The notes below the pieces were generated by a model. The model searched no databases. It was not told where the DNA came from and saw only the letters and a program-made list of their open reading frames with translations. A stretch of 64,000 nucleotides of DNA from an uncultured Candidatus Melainabacteria bacterium (GTDB lineage: Bacteria; Cyanobacteriota; Vampirovibrionia; Gastranaerophilales; Gastranaerophilaceae), in NCBI GenBank assembly GCA_934717855.1, contig CAKUZI010000002.1, positions 1 through 64,000 of the forward strand, written 5' to 3'. Below are positions 16,058-25,084 of this stretch, one piece after another. The first letter of the stretch is position 1. Each line of letters begins with the position of its first letter. Position numbers and translations under genes: made by a program.

Positions 16058-17838
16058 TTATCTTTCACCTTATAAATACATTCTTCAATAGTTTCTTTAT
16101 TTAAAAATGGATACATGTCAAAGAAATTTATTTTTGCAGTTGTACCATCTTCATTTAATCTTGGTTTTAATAATGGGGCAGGTAACATTGGATAAAATTG
16201 TTCAACCTCTAAGATACAATAGCTGTTTTGACTTAGTAACCAATTTATAGAATTTTCAAGTTCTGCATTTGTAGAGCATTTTTTATATGGAAAATCAAAT
16301 GCCTTTGCTACATTTTCAAAGTTTGGCATTGACAATCCACTTTCTGGAGTACAACCTACCTTTAAACCGTTGAAATAATTATTACAAGTTTGTTCAATTG
16401 CTCTATAACCATTATTTGAAAAAAGCATTATTCTAACAGGCAAATTATTATGTTTTATTGTTTGTAATTCCTGTAAATTCATCATAAAGCTACCATCACC
16501 TGATGCAATTGTTACTGGTTTTTTGCAAGCAACTGATGAACCTAATGCAGAAGGAATATCCCACCCCATAGATCCACAATTTATATTAGTAAATGTAAGC
16601 TGTTTTGCTTTAGTATTGTTATATTGTAATCTTGGAGTTATGCAAGAACTATTTCCTAAAATAGTTACATTTTCATCACTTTCAAGTTCTGAATACTTTT
16701 TCCAAAAATTGTAAATATTTACTCTTTCTTCAGGTTTACCAATTGCATTTTCAAAAAATTCAAATTTATTTTTTAATTTATTACAATGAGCTAACCAATT
16801 TTTATCAACACTAATTTCTTCATCATTTAAAATTTTGTCAAATATATTAATAATATCGCTATGAATAAATTTATAAATATTTAAACCTGATTTTTTTGCT
16901 TCATCTGGATTTACATCAATCATAATAAGTTTAGAATTAGGTGCAAAAGCACTTTGATCAAAAGTTGTTTGTTTAAAACCTAACGATGACCCAAAAACAA
17001 CTAAAACATCCGAATTTTGCATTACAAAATTACCAGCTCTTGTTCCAACACCACCTGTTGTTCCGAAATAAAGCGGATGTTCATTGTACAAAACATCACA
17101 AACACAAGTTGCTGTAACTGTTGGTACTTGCCACTTTTCTAATACTCTTAAGAATTTTTCCTGAGATTGTGTAGATGATACTGCACTTCCAGCTAAAAAA
17201 CAAGGAGATTTTGCTTTTTTTATTAAGTCTTTTAATTCATTAAAATCCGAATCTGAGCATTTTATTATATTGGGTTTTGGTAAAGCTGGCAATAAAGATT
17301 CTTCTTCTACTTCTGCAGCTTGAATATCTAGAGGAATATCTAACCACACTGGCCCTCTTCTACCACTCATAGCCACATCTATTGCATGTTGAACTTCTTG
17401 TTTTATTGAAAGAGGATTTGTAATCATTTTTGCATATTTTGTCATATTTTGAACTGAATTTATAATATCAAATTCTTGTTCACCTCTACGACGTAAATTT
17501 AAACCACTTTCAGCAATTGTTGTTGCATATCTTACCTGTCCTGAAATAATAATCATTGGAATACTATCTTGATAAGCTCCCATAACACCTGTCAAAGTAT
17601 TAGTTCCACCCGGACCAGAAGTAACAAGACATAATGCCATTTTACCACAAGTTCGCGCATATCCCTCACAAGCCATAGCACACGCTTGTTCATGGTTATT
17701 AAATATTACATTAATATCCGGATTTATACCGATTGCATTATCTAAATGCATAGATCCACCACCAACAACACAAAATGCATCAGTAATACCGTTCTCTACT
17801 AATGTTTCCATTATAATATCAGCAATTCTTTTTTTCAT
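16054..17838 (-). CDS. Acetolactate-synthase-like ThDP enzyme, candidate YerE-type two-carbon transferase
   Basis: 594 residues with three acetohydroxyacid-synthase domains. The N-terminal Pyr domain has the catalytic Glu in 'NNHEQACAMACEGYAR', a central FAD-binding-like domain follows, and the C-terminal PP domain has the ThDP/Mg motif 'GDGSFMMN' to 'NNGYRAIEQ'. Housekeeping ilvB is possible, but the gene lies inside a glycan operon with rfbF, rfbG and rfbH. In Yersinia the homologous YerE adds a pyruvate-derived acetyl unit to CDP-3,6-dideoxy-4-ketohexose on the way to yersiniose. That role is inferred here. The ATG at 17838 has AAAGGTGG 5 bases upstream. Confidence 0.85.
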   Translation of the reverse strand: MKKRIADIIMETLVENGITDAFCVVGGGSMHLDNAIGINPDINVIFNNHEQACAMACEGYARTCGKMALCLVTSGPGGTNTLTGVMGAYQDSIPMIIISGQVRYATTIAESGLNLRRRGEQEFDIINSVQNMTKYAKMITNPLSIKQEVQHAIDVAMSGRRGPVWLDIPLDIQAAEVEEESLLPALPKPNIIKCSDSDFNELKDLIKKAKSPCFLAGSAVSSTQSQEKFLRVLEKWQVPTVTATCVCDVLYNEHPLYFGTTGGVGTRAGNFVMQNSDVLVVFGSSLGFKQTTFDQSAFAPNSKLIMIDVNPDEAKKSGLNIYKFIHSDIINIFDKILNDEEISVDKNWLAHCNKLKNKFEFFENAIGKPEERVNIYNFWKKYSELESDENVTILGNSSCITPRLQYNNTKAKQLTFTNINCGSMGWDIPSALGSSVACKKPVTIASGDGSFMMNLQELQTIKHNNLPVRIMLFSNNGYRAIEQTCNNYFNGLKVGCTPESGLSMPNFENVAKAFDFPYKKCSTNAELENSINWLLSQNSYCILEVEQFYPMLPAPLLKPRLNEDGTTAKINFFDMYPFLNKETIEECIYKVKDK

Positions 17839-17848
17839 AATACCACCT

Positions 17849-18319
17849 TTAATCAAATTTTTTTGTATACTTACTTATCAAACATTTCATTCGTCTTGAA
17901 TAAAGAGAATTACTAATTTTGTAAAACGGTTTATATAAATTCCACAACAAGTACAATTTTAAATTTTCTTTCCTTTTTTCATAAATCAAAAATAAATATA
18001 AATTTAATAAGCTAGTGTACTTTTCTATAATCATACCTAAACTTAGTTCTTCTTTATCCGTTTCTCTTAAATAATTATACCATATTTTTAAACGCCAAAC
18101 TTTCATATGAGCATTCCAATACTTAAATTTATCTGCAACCAAAGAATCTAAAAATGCCAAAAACTGTTCTTTTGTCAAGTCAGTTGACGAATCATTTGTA
18201 TCCTGTCCACTGTGTAAACGATAAAAATACTCAAAATTATTTATTATTGCTTGTTTAAGATATTCAGTTCTGTTACCTGTTAATATAAAAATTTGAATAT
18301 TATCTATTGAATAATTCAT
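17849..18319 (-). pseudogene. Remnant of a family 2 glycosyltransferase with internal deletion
   Basis: 156 residues. It opens like a GT-A family 2 enzyme ('IQIFILTGNRTEYLKQAI', compare 'ICIPTYNRADIL') but then jumps directly to what looks like the C-terminal end of such a protein ('FYRLHSGQDTN', followed by ~100 helical residues). The nucleotide-sugar-binding core, including any DxD motif, is absent, so it cannot be a working transferase. The frame is intact and the ends still overlap or abut the neighbours (ATGA overlap upstream), so this looks like a clean in-frame deletion. Confidence 0.6.
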
Positions 18320-19062
18320 AACAAGACCTCATTATTTATATAATCACCACTACCATCCATATGCCAATCGACATCCTGCTTAACAACTTTAGCAGGATTA
18401 CCAGCAATAGCAGTATTTTCGTCCTTGAATGCCCTCCCCCCGACAACACTTCCACAACCAACTATCGTATTGTTTGGTAGTACTGTATTTTTCAAAATTG
18501 TAACATTTTTACCTAACCAACAATGTCGTCCTATTAACAAGTCCTTTGAACGATTAATTATTGTTTTTGTTCCTTTTTGAAAAATAGGATGAGAATCGGC
18601 ATTAAAAATTGTAATATGGTTTGAGAACATACAATCATCTCCAATTAATAATTTTGTATTTCCACACACAGCACCAATAAAAGCCCCCTCAATAGAAACC
18701 CTATCTCCTATCCGTAATTCATGTTCTTTTAAAAGACCAGCATTACAATTATCAGCCCCCATTACTATTTGTAAAGACCTAAAACCACAATCTTTACCAA
18801 TTACAAGAGTACTATTTTCTGCGTAAATAGAAATATTCAATTCTTCAACTATTGCAACATTCCCAATTATTACCCTATTATTTTTTCCTCTCACATTTAA
18901 TTTTAGTTTATTTTTGTTTACACTGCTATCTATTTTTACAACATTACCATCATCAATATGAATGTGTGAAAATTTTTGTTTTTTTAATTTTATTCTAAAA
19001 CCTAATAAATTAATCACATTGTGAGTATTTGTTTTTTCAATTTTGAAAATATTCATTTTCAT
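18316..19062 (-). CDS. Hexapeptide-repeat acyltransferase (LbH fold)
   Basis: 248 residues. Left-handed beta-helix repeats run from about residue 60 to 230 ('LVIGKDCGF', 'LLIGDDCMFSNHITI', 'LLIGRHCWLGKNVTIL', 'NTIVGCGSVVGG'), ending in 'AIAGNPAKVVK', the usual cap of CatB/WbbJ-type O-acetyltransferases. 'FNADSHPIF' contains the probable catalytic His. It is expected to acetylate a glycan hydroxyl or amine. Its first codon overlaps the rfbH stop (TAATG). A run of six C (near 18437) lies near the 3' end. Confidence 0.87.
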   Translation of the reverse strand: MKMNIFKIEKTNTHNVINLLGFRIKLKKQKFSHIHIDDGNVVKIDSSVNKNKLKLNVRGKNNRVIIGNVAIVEELNISIYAENSTLVIGKDCGFRSLQIVMGADNCNAGLLKEHELRIGDRVSIEGAFIGAVCGNTKLLIGDDCMFSNHITIFNADSHPIFQKGTKTIINRSKDLLIGRHCWLGKNVTILKNTVLPNNTIVGCGSVVGGRAFKDENTAIAGNPAKVVKQDVDWHMDGSGDYINNEVLL

Positions 19063-20417
19063 TATTTATTCTCCTCAACAAACATTTTTATTGTATCGGC
19101 AATTCTTGTAATTTCTTCCTTGCCCAATGCAGGGAAAGTTCCAACCCAGAATGTATTATTCATTATGAATTCAGTATTTGGTAGCAACTTATAGGTTTCT
19201 TCTGTTAATTTTTTCGAATTTATCAATTTCCCAGAACCAATTCTAAAATCAATATCATTATCAACTATCATTGGTTGTCTTAGAATGTTTCCTGCAAATA
19301 ATTGACGTGTCCCAATCTTATGACTTTCTAGGTATTCAACCAATTGTTGTTTAGTAAATGGAGCATCCGGTTTTACTGAAATCAAATACCCAAACCAAGA
19401 TGGCTTAACACCCTCTTTTACAACCGGTAAAATCAAATAATCAGTCAATCCAGATAACAATTTCGTTAAAAGTTCTGCATTATTTTTTCTTTTTTCTAAA
19501 AAACCGTCTAACTTGTCAATTTGAGAACATCCTAAAGAAGCTTGCCAGTCAGTAATTTTCAAATTATAGCCTACATGGGAATATGTGTATTTATGGTCAT
19601 AACCATAAGGCAAATTTCCTAATTGTTGCGTAAACCTTTTACCACAAATCCCATCTTTTCCTGGTGGGCAACAACAATCTCTCCCCCAATCTCTGAATGA
19701 CATAATAATTTTATACAATTGATGGTCATTTGTAATAACAGCTCCGCCTTCTCCCATTGTCAAATGGTGTGCAGGGTAAAAACTAAATGTTCCGATATGT
19801 CCTATTGTGCCTATTTTTTTGCCTTTATATTCACCGCCTAAAGCGTCGCAACTATCTTCTATTACCCATAAATTATATTTTTGGGCAAGTGCCATGATTT
19901 TGTCTAAATCATAACTATTACCTAATGTATGTGCTAAAAAAATAGCCTTTGTCTTTGGTGTAATAGCTTCCTCAATTTTATCTGCGTCAATATTATAAGT
20001 TCCAATTTCGCAATCCACAAAAACAGGGATCATTCCATTTTGAATTATTGGGTTAATTGTTGTTGGAAATCCTGCCGCAACCGAAATGATTTCATCTCCT
20101 TTTTTTAAAGCTCTATCACCTAGTTTATGAGAAGTTAAAGCAGAAAATGCCAATAAATTTGCACTAGAACCTGAATTTGTTGAAAGCGCATATTTTACAC
20201 CCATATATTTCGCAAATTTTTGTTCAAACTCTTTATTAAATCTCCCTGCAGTAAGCCACATATCAAGAGAAGCATCTATCATATTTAATAATTCTTCTTC
20301 TCCCAAAAGTTTTCCGGATGGCGGAATATAATCAAATTCACGTTTTTTGCCATAAACTTCATTGTAATATTCTTTTACAACGCTTTTTACTTTATTTCTT
20401 AATTCTATTTCGCCCAT
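19062..20417 (-). CDS. rfbH: CDP-4-keto-6-deoxy-D-glucose-3-dehydrase (RfbH/DdhC, E1)
   Basis: 451 residues. A PMP-dependent, [2Fe-2S] enzyme that removes the C3 hydroxyl of CDP-4-keto-6-deoxyglucose. The aminotransferase-fold Lys is replaced by His ('SFYPAHHLTMGEGGA'), the hallmark of E1 dehydrases. Clustered cysteines of the iron-sulphur site are seen in 'DWGRDCCCPPGKDGICGKR', and 'LPYGYDHKYTYSHVGYN' is diagnostic. It needs a reductase partner (E3/DdhD), which is not in the window. It overlaps rfbG by 13 bp, with GAGGATA as RBS. Confidence 0.95.
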   Translation of the reverse strand: MGEIELRNKVKSVVKEYYNEVYGKKREFDYIPPSGKLLGEEELLNMIDASLDMWLTAGRFNKEFEQKFAKYMGVKYALSTNSGSSANLLAFSALTSHKLGDRALKKGDEIISVAAGFPTTINPIIQNGMIPVFVDCEIGTYNIDADKIEEAITPKTKAIFLAHTLGNSYDLDKIMALAQKYNLWVIEDSCDALGGEYKGKKIGTIGHIGTFSFYPAHHLTMGEGGAVITNDHQLYKIIMSFRDWGRDCCCPPGKDGICGKRFTQQLGNLPYGYDHKYTYSHVGYNLKITDWQASLGCSQIDKLDGFLEKRKNNAELLTKLLSGLTDYLILPVVKEGVKPSWFGYLISVKPDAPFTKQQLVEYLESHKIGTRQLFAGNILRQPMIVDNDIDFRIGSGKLINSKKLTEETYKLLPNTEFIMNNTFWVGTFPALGKEEITRIADTIKMFVEENK

Positions 20418-21475
20418 TTTATATTATCCTCATAGTCTTTAATTTGTTTCATTGTATAATCAAACATATCAACATCTTTTTCATAAAAGTGTTTATACCA
20501 CTCAACTGTTTGTTTAATAGCTTCATTTGCTATATAAGTCGGTTTCCAACCCAAAACCTGTTCTGCTTTTTCTATATTTAACATTAATAAATTGGCTTCA
20601 TGCAAATCATCTTTTTTATGAACAACAACATCACCTTTGCCATAATATTCACAAATTTTTTGAGCGACTTCTGCAACTTTTAATACGTTATCTTCATTTG
20701 GACCAAAATTAAATCCTTCTGCATACTTTTTGCCCTCTTCTAACAACTTTTGTCCTAAAAGTAGATATCCAGAAAGAGGTTCCAAAACGTGTTGCCAAGG
20801 CCTTACTGCTATTGGATTTCTTATTTCTATTTTTTTACCTGTATTTATATATCGTACACAATCAGGAATTAATCTGTCTTCAGCCCAATCTCCTCCGCCA
20901 ATAACATTACCCGCTCTGGCTGTTGCCATTGCATAAGTTTCTTCTTCCTGCAAAAATGAACGTCTAAAGGAGGAGGACATAATTTCAACACACCCCTTGG
21001 AAGATGAGTACATATCATAACCACCCATTGGTTCATCTTCTTTGTAGCCTCTATTTACTTCTTTATTTTCATAACATTTATCTGTTGTTACATTAACAAA
21101 AGCCTTTACACTTTTACATTTTCTTGCAGTTTCCAAAACATTTAAAGTTCCTATTACATTAGTTTCATAAGTTAATTTAGGCTCTTTATATGAAAGTCTT
21201 ACAAGAGGTTGAGCTGCCAAATGAAAAACAATCTCTGGTTGAAATTCATTAAATGTTTCTTCTAATTGTTTTGAATTTAAAATATTTCCAATAACATGTC
21301 GGCATTTACCATATATTCTCAATTCTTCAAACATAGACGGAGTTGTATTTGAATCTAAAGAAAATCCGCAAACTTCAGCTCCTAAACTTTTCAGCCATAG
21401 AGTTAACCAACTACCTTTAAATCCGGTATGTCCAGTAACTAAAACTTTTCTACCTTTGTAAATATTCCCAAACAT
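20405..21475 (-). CDS. rfbG: CDP-glucose 4,6-dehydratase (RfbG)
   Basis: 356-residue extended SDR. 'VLVTGHTGFKGSWLTLWL' is the characteristic CDP-glucose dehydratase version of the NAD motif. 'NVTTDKCYENKE', 'YDMYSSSKGCVE' (Tyr-x3-Lys) and 'RAGNVIGGGDWAEDR' follow. It makes CDP-4-keto-6-deoxyglucose for RfbH. It lies between the fused glycosyltransferase and rfbH in the order rfbF, fusion, rfbG, rfbH. Confidence 0.95.
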   Translation of the reverse strand: MFGNIYKGRKVLVTGHTGFKGSWLTLWLKSLGAEVCGFSLDSNTTPSMFEELRIYGKCRHVIGNILNSKQLEETFNEFQPEIVFHLAAQPLVRLSYKEPKLTYETNVIGTLNVLETARKCKSVKAFVNVTTDKCYENKEVNRGYKEDEPMGGYDMYSSSKGCVEIMSSSFRRSFLQEEETYAMATARAGNVIGGGDWAEDRLIPDCVRYINTGKKIEIRNPIAVRPWQHVLEPLSGYLLLGQKLLEEGKKYAEGFNFGPNEDNVLKVAEVAQKICEYYGKGDVVVHKKDDLHEANLLMLNIEKAEQVLGWKPTYIANEAIKQTVEWYKHFYEKDVDMFDYTMKQIKDYEDNIKWAK

Positions 21476-23038
21476 TTAGTTTTCAACCTCTTTCAAAATT
21501 CTATCAACATTTTCCGTCGTTAGGTGTGTATATAATTGTGGCAACACACTCAAAGCCTTTTCTTTTGTAAGTTTTGAAAAATCAAACCCTTTCAATTTTT
21601 CTATGATCTCTGGTTCAAATCGATATTTTATTACTTTTGCAGGATTCCCTGCAACAATTGCATATGGTTCAACGTCTTTGGTTACAACAGCTCCTCCAGC
21701 AACTACAGCACCTTGACCAATTGTTACTCCAGACAAAACAATAGCACCGCAACCAATCCAAACATCATCTTCAAGCACTATATCACCTTTAGACAATGCC
21801 TCATCTTTCTCTCCTCCGAGCATAACTTTAAACGGATATGTAGATAAATTTTTGTAATCGTGTTCTGAACTTACAACAAACCTTACACCATCAGCGATAG
21901 AACAATAATTTCCAATATATAATTTTTCATTTGTAGGAGCACTAAATAAGGCATTTATACAGCCATACGAATTTTTTCCTACAATTATTTTGTCATAATT
22001 TCTGTAATCCGACAAAACAACAAAATTGTGTTTGTTCTCGGCTTTCCATCTTTTCTTCAAATTCAGTTTCATCCTGATTTTAATAAATCCGAATAATATT
22101 ATTATTCTCTTATTGCCTGTTTTTTGAGTTTTTACAACACAATTTTTTAAGCGTTTTAACAAAATCTTTAAATATTCAAAATAAAAATATGGGCAAAATT
22201 TATAATATCTAAATAAATGTCTAAAATATCCTGTTTTTGAAAAATTCCAATTATTCTTCAAATCAAAATAATAAACATTTATTACTTTTTTTAGCACCGA
22301 TTTTTTCATTTTTTCTACTACTTTTTGAGAAATAAGCTCTTCTTCTTTTAATGAATTTAAAATTTTTATTAAATTTGGGCCAAACACTTCCGCTACATTA
22401 TACCCACCCTTTTTCTTAAGACATTGAACTTCAAAAAATGGGCTGTAAATAACCAACGAAGCACTATTTTTTGACAGCATTCTTGTTATTATATCTATTT
22501 GAGAGAAATTTAAACTAGAAAAACGTGCCGGATTTTCAATCGTTTTATATAATTCCGAATTAACGCACAAACCACCTATCCAAGTTGCGTTAAATGAAAC
22601 TTTATCAAAAAACATTTCAATATTAGAACATTTTTCAAATGATACTTTTTCATCTTTTTTTACTCCAATAAAAAAAACAACACTTCTATCGTCATTTGCT
22701 TTCAAAATTTCAACAAGCTGTGCTAATCCACCTTTATTCACCATAAGAGTATCATTATGCAATTTGGCAAAAGTCCCATTCGCATAACTTAAAACTGTTG
22801 CAAAGTTTTTGTCTTTTATATTGTTTTCTTGACGAACATATTTTATTTTGTCAGGAAATTTTGACAAATATTTCTCAACAACTTCTTTTGTATTATCCGG
22901 AGAACAATTATCAGAAATAACAATTTCTATATCAGTTGTCTCTCGAAATACTTCTTCTCTTACAATACTTTTTAAAGTTCTATCAAGAATATCAGCTCTA
23001 TTATATGTTGGAATACAAATTGATAATATCGGTGTCAC
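21476..23038 (-). CDS. Fusion of family 2 glycosyltransferase and hexapeptide acetyltransferase
   Basis: 520 residues. Residues ~1-310 are a GT-A family 2 transferase ('LSICIPTYNRADILDRTL', 'IEIVISDNCSPDNTKEVV'; the metal-binding region reads 'KLHNDTLMV', close to but not a canonical DxD). After a basic linker, residues ~325-520 are a CatB-like left-handed beta-helix acyltransferase ('IGNYCSIADGVRFVV', 'SSEHDYKNLSTYPF' with the catalytic His, 'VWIGCGAIVLSGV', 'AIVAGNPAKVIKYRF'). It may add a sugar and acetylate it. The GTG at 23038 overlapping the rfbF stop (TAGTG, AAAGG upstream) is preferred; an in-frame ATG at 23071 is the alternative. Confidence 0.85.
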   Translation of the reverse strand: MTPILSICIPTYNRADILDRTLKSIVREEVFRETTDIEIVISDNCSPDNTKEVVEKYLSKFPDKIKYVRQENNIKDKNFATVLSYANGTFAKLHNDTLMVNKGGLAQLVEILKANDDRSVVFFIGVKKDEKVSFEKCSNIEMFFDKVSFNATWIGGLCVNSELYKTIENPARFSSLNFSQIDIITRMLSKNSASLVIYSPFFEVQCLKKKGGYNVAEVFGPNLIKILNSLKEEELISQKVVEKMKKSVLKKVINVYYFDLKNNWNFSKTGYFRHLFRYYKFCPYFYFEYLKILLKRLKNCVVKTQKTGNKRIIILFGFIKIRMKLNLKKRWKAENKHNFVVLSDYRNYDKIIVGKNSYGCINALFSAPTNEKLYIGNYCSIADGVRFVVSSEHDYKNLSTYPFKVMLGGEKDEALSKGDIVLEDDVWIGCGAIVLSGVTIGQGAVVAGGAVVTKDVEPYAIVAGNPAKVIKYRFEPEIIEKLKGFDFSKLTKEKALSVLPQLYTHLTTENVDRILKEVEN

Positions 23039-23829
23039 TACACATTGCCTTTCTTTGTCCAAAATGCCCAAGGGGCTCTATCTTCCTGCCACATTTTTGT
23101 CAAATCGTTTTTATCTTTCAACGTATCCATAGGTTGCCAAAAGCCATTATGTTTATATGCATTTAGCTGACCTTCTCTAGCTAAAGTTTCCAAAGGAGCT
23201 CTTTCAAAAATCGTAGCATCTCCATCTTTTATATAATCAAACACTTGAGGTTCACAAACAAAAAATCCACCATTAATCCAGCTTTCATCACCTTTTGGTT
23301 TTTCCATAAAAGAAGTTATCATATTATCATCTTTTATAACTAAAGCACCAAAACGGCCTGACAGTTGCACTGCAGTCATTGTTACTAATTTTTTTGAAGC
23401 TTTATGAGACTTTATAACTTCATTTATATTAACATCTGCGACTCCATCTCCATAAGTGAGCAAAAACGGTTCATTGCCAATATATTCTTGAGCTCTCTTA
23501 ATCCTTCCACCAGTCATTGTGTCTTGACCGGTGTACAACATAGTAACTTTCCAAGGTTCTGTCTGCATTCTGTGAATATCAACTGTATTATTTACCATAT
23601 CAACAGTAATATCTGAATATTGTTGATAATAATGCACAAAATAATCTTTTATAACATGAGATTTATACCCTGTTAAAATAACAAATTCATTAAATCCGAA
23701 ATAAGAATATATTTTCATAATATGCCATAAAATAGGTTTACCGCCTATTTCAACCATCGGTTTTGGAAGAAGCCTAGTCTCTTCAGATAACCTTGTGCCA
23801 AGCCCGCCCGCAAGAATTACAACTTTCAT
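23038..23829 (-). CDS. rfbF: Glucose-1-phosphate cytidylyltransferase (RfbF)
   Basis: 263 residues. Makes CDP-glucose from CTP and glucose-1-phosphate, the entry step of the CDP-3,6-dideoxyhexose pathway. 'VVILAGGLGTRLSEETRLLP' is the nucleotidyltransferase signature. 'PKPMVEIGGKPILWHIMKIY', 'TYGDGVADVNI' (metal-binding Asp) and 'SWINGGFFVCEP' match RfbF closely. It is the first gene of the minus-strand glycan operon; the RBS is only GGAT. Confidence 0.96.
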   Translation of the reverse strand: MKVVILAGGLGTRLSEETRLLPKPMVEIGGKPILWHIMKIYSYFGFNEFVILTGYKSHVIKDYFVHYYQQYSDITVDMVNNTVDIHRMQTEPWKVTMLYTGQDTMTGGRIKRAQEYIGNEPFLLTYGDGVADVNINEVIKSHKASKKLVTMTAVQLSGRFGALVIKDDNMITSFMEKPKGDESWINGGFFVCEPQVFDYIKDGDATIFERAPLETLAREGQLNAYKHNGFWQPMDTLKDKNDLTKMWQEDRAPWAFWTKKGNV

Positions 23830-24117
23830 ATATCCAACACTTTCATTTATTCAGTAAGCTTATGCTTAAATTGTTCAACTTATAATTCAACTTATAATTC
23901 AATTGTAATTGTAAAAAAAAACAATTACAATACATATAGCCATACCACTTAACATAAAGTTATTTTTGTTTAGTACATATTAATACAATAGCTAAACATA
24001 TTTACATTTATACATACTTTGTATTTTTTTTGTTTATTTTTGGTAACATATTAAAAAGCAGTTGGCAAATTTTTTTTTGTTCAATTTTTATTGTATGAGA
24101 AATAAGGATTTAAAAAA
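23830..24117. promoter_or_regulatory. Divergent upstream region of the glycan operon with tandem and inverted repeats
   Basis: Holds a 12-bp tandem repeat 'ttcaacttataa' (23874-23885, 23886-23897, partial third copy to 23908) that runs into a perfect 11-bp inverted repeat (23902-23912 with 23921-23931) with an all-A loop. These lie 45-100 bp ahead of rfbF and could be an operator or leader structure. No clear -35/-10 pair could be chosen. The rest is AT-rich without genes. Confidence 0.5.
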
Positions 24118-24987
24118 TTGCAAAATACTTTAACTAAAAATTACACAAGCACAGAAACTCAATCACTATCAAGCTTTTTACATTCTGACAGAAATCTTTT
24201 TCTTTATATTGAAAAAAGATTAAATAAAATTTTCTTTGAAGAAATGAATCATAAAAATTCTATATTCCGAAAGGTTAAAAGTTCTGCCATTCAAAAAATG
24301 GCATTATTTTTATCTAATAATATAACAAGGTCTTGTTCAATCGGAATTGCAGGAGAAACTGCCAGCGGAAAATCTACAATCGCACTTGACATAATTAATA
24401 CCATTCAAAATTTTGCTCAAGAATATTGTATCAAAAATGCTATTACAAGAATTAATACAGATGATTACTACTATGATCGCTCAGATATGGTAAAAAAAGC
24501 CGGAAGTTTCGCCGAATTTGCAAAACATTACGACTTGGATGTTCCGGAAGCCCTAGAACTTGAATTAATGAAAGACCATATTAAATCACTTCTTCTCGGT
24601 AATGAAGTTTTATTACCGGAATACGATATGTCCGGAACAGCTATTCGCCGTGATAACGTAAAATTAGCTCTCCCGTCAAAAATTATTATTTCTGAGGGAT
24701 TATTTACACTTACAGACAAAGTTGTGGATGCATTTGATTTCAAAATTTTTGTTGACGTTTCACACAATGTTCAAAAAGAAAGATTTTATAAAAGAGCCGT
24801 TGAAAGAGATTTGGGAGATTCTGCCGATGAAGTTTATGAAAACGCTTCAACTAAAGCTAAAACTCATATTCACCCAACAGCTTCCAAAGCCGATATAATT
24901 CTTTCCGGTGAAGCTGATAGATCTGCCTATAGAGAATTTATCTGCAAAATTTTGCAACTTGTTAAAGAAGTTTATTATAATGGCTAA
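24118..24987 (+). CDS. Uridine kinase/phosphoribulokinase-family P-loop kinase
   Basis: 289 residues. The Walker A motif 'GIAGETASGKSTIALDII' (residues ~77-94) is followed by 'RINTDDYYYD', which carries the substrate-binding Asp pair of uridine kinases, then 'LPEYDMSGTAIRRD' and 'IIISEGLFTL'. It probably phosphorylates uridine/cytidine; the ~70-residue N-terminal extension is longer than in standard Udk. The start is TTG with AAGGAT about 9 bases upstream; no upstream ATG is in frame. Confidence 0.8.
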   Translation: MQNTLTKNYTSTETQSLSSFLHSDRNLFLYIEKRLNKIFFEEMNHKNSIFRKVKSSAIQKMALFLSNNITRSCSIGIAGETASGKSTIALDIINTIQNFAQEYCIKNAITRINTDDYYYDRSDMVKKAGSFAEFAKHYDLDVPEALELELMKDHIKSLLLGNEVLLPEYDMSGTAIRRDNVKLALPSKIIISEGLFTLTDKVVDAFDFKIFVDVSHNVQKERFYKRAVERDLGDSADEVYENASTKAKTHIHPTASKADIILSGEADRSAYREFICKILQLVKEVYYNG

Positions 24988-25084
24988 ACTCTAAAATATA
25001 TTACAATTTATTTACAAATCGCCAAAAACTAGCAAGAAAAAGTTTTTTCCAGTATTATATTTATACTGAACATACGGACTGGAG

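Noticed and set aside
16054..17838. Plain annotation of the ThDP enzyme as housekeeping acetolactate synthase IlvB
   Set aside because: Sequence alone allows it, but there is no ilvN, ilvC or ilvD nearby and the gene is embedded in a nucleotide-sugar operon.
18437..18442. C6 run in the acetyltransferase gene as a third slippage tract
   Set aside because: Too short to slip at a notable rate and near the 3' end of the gene.
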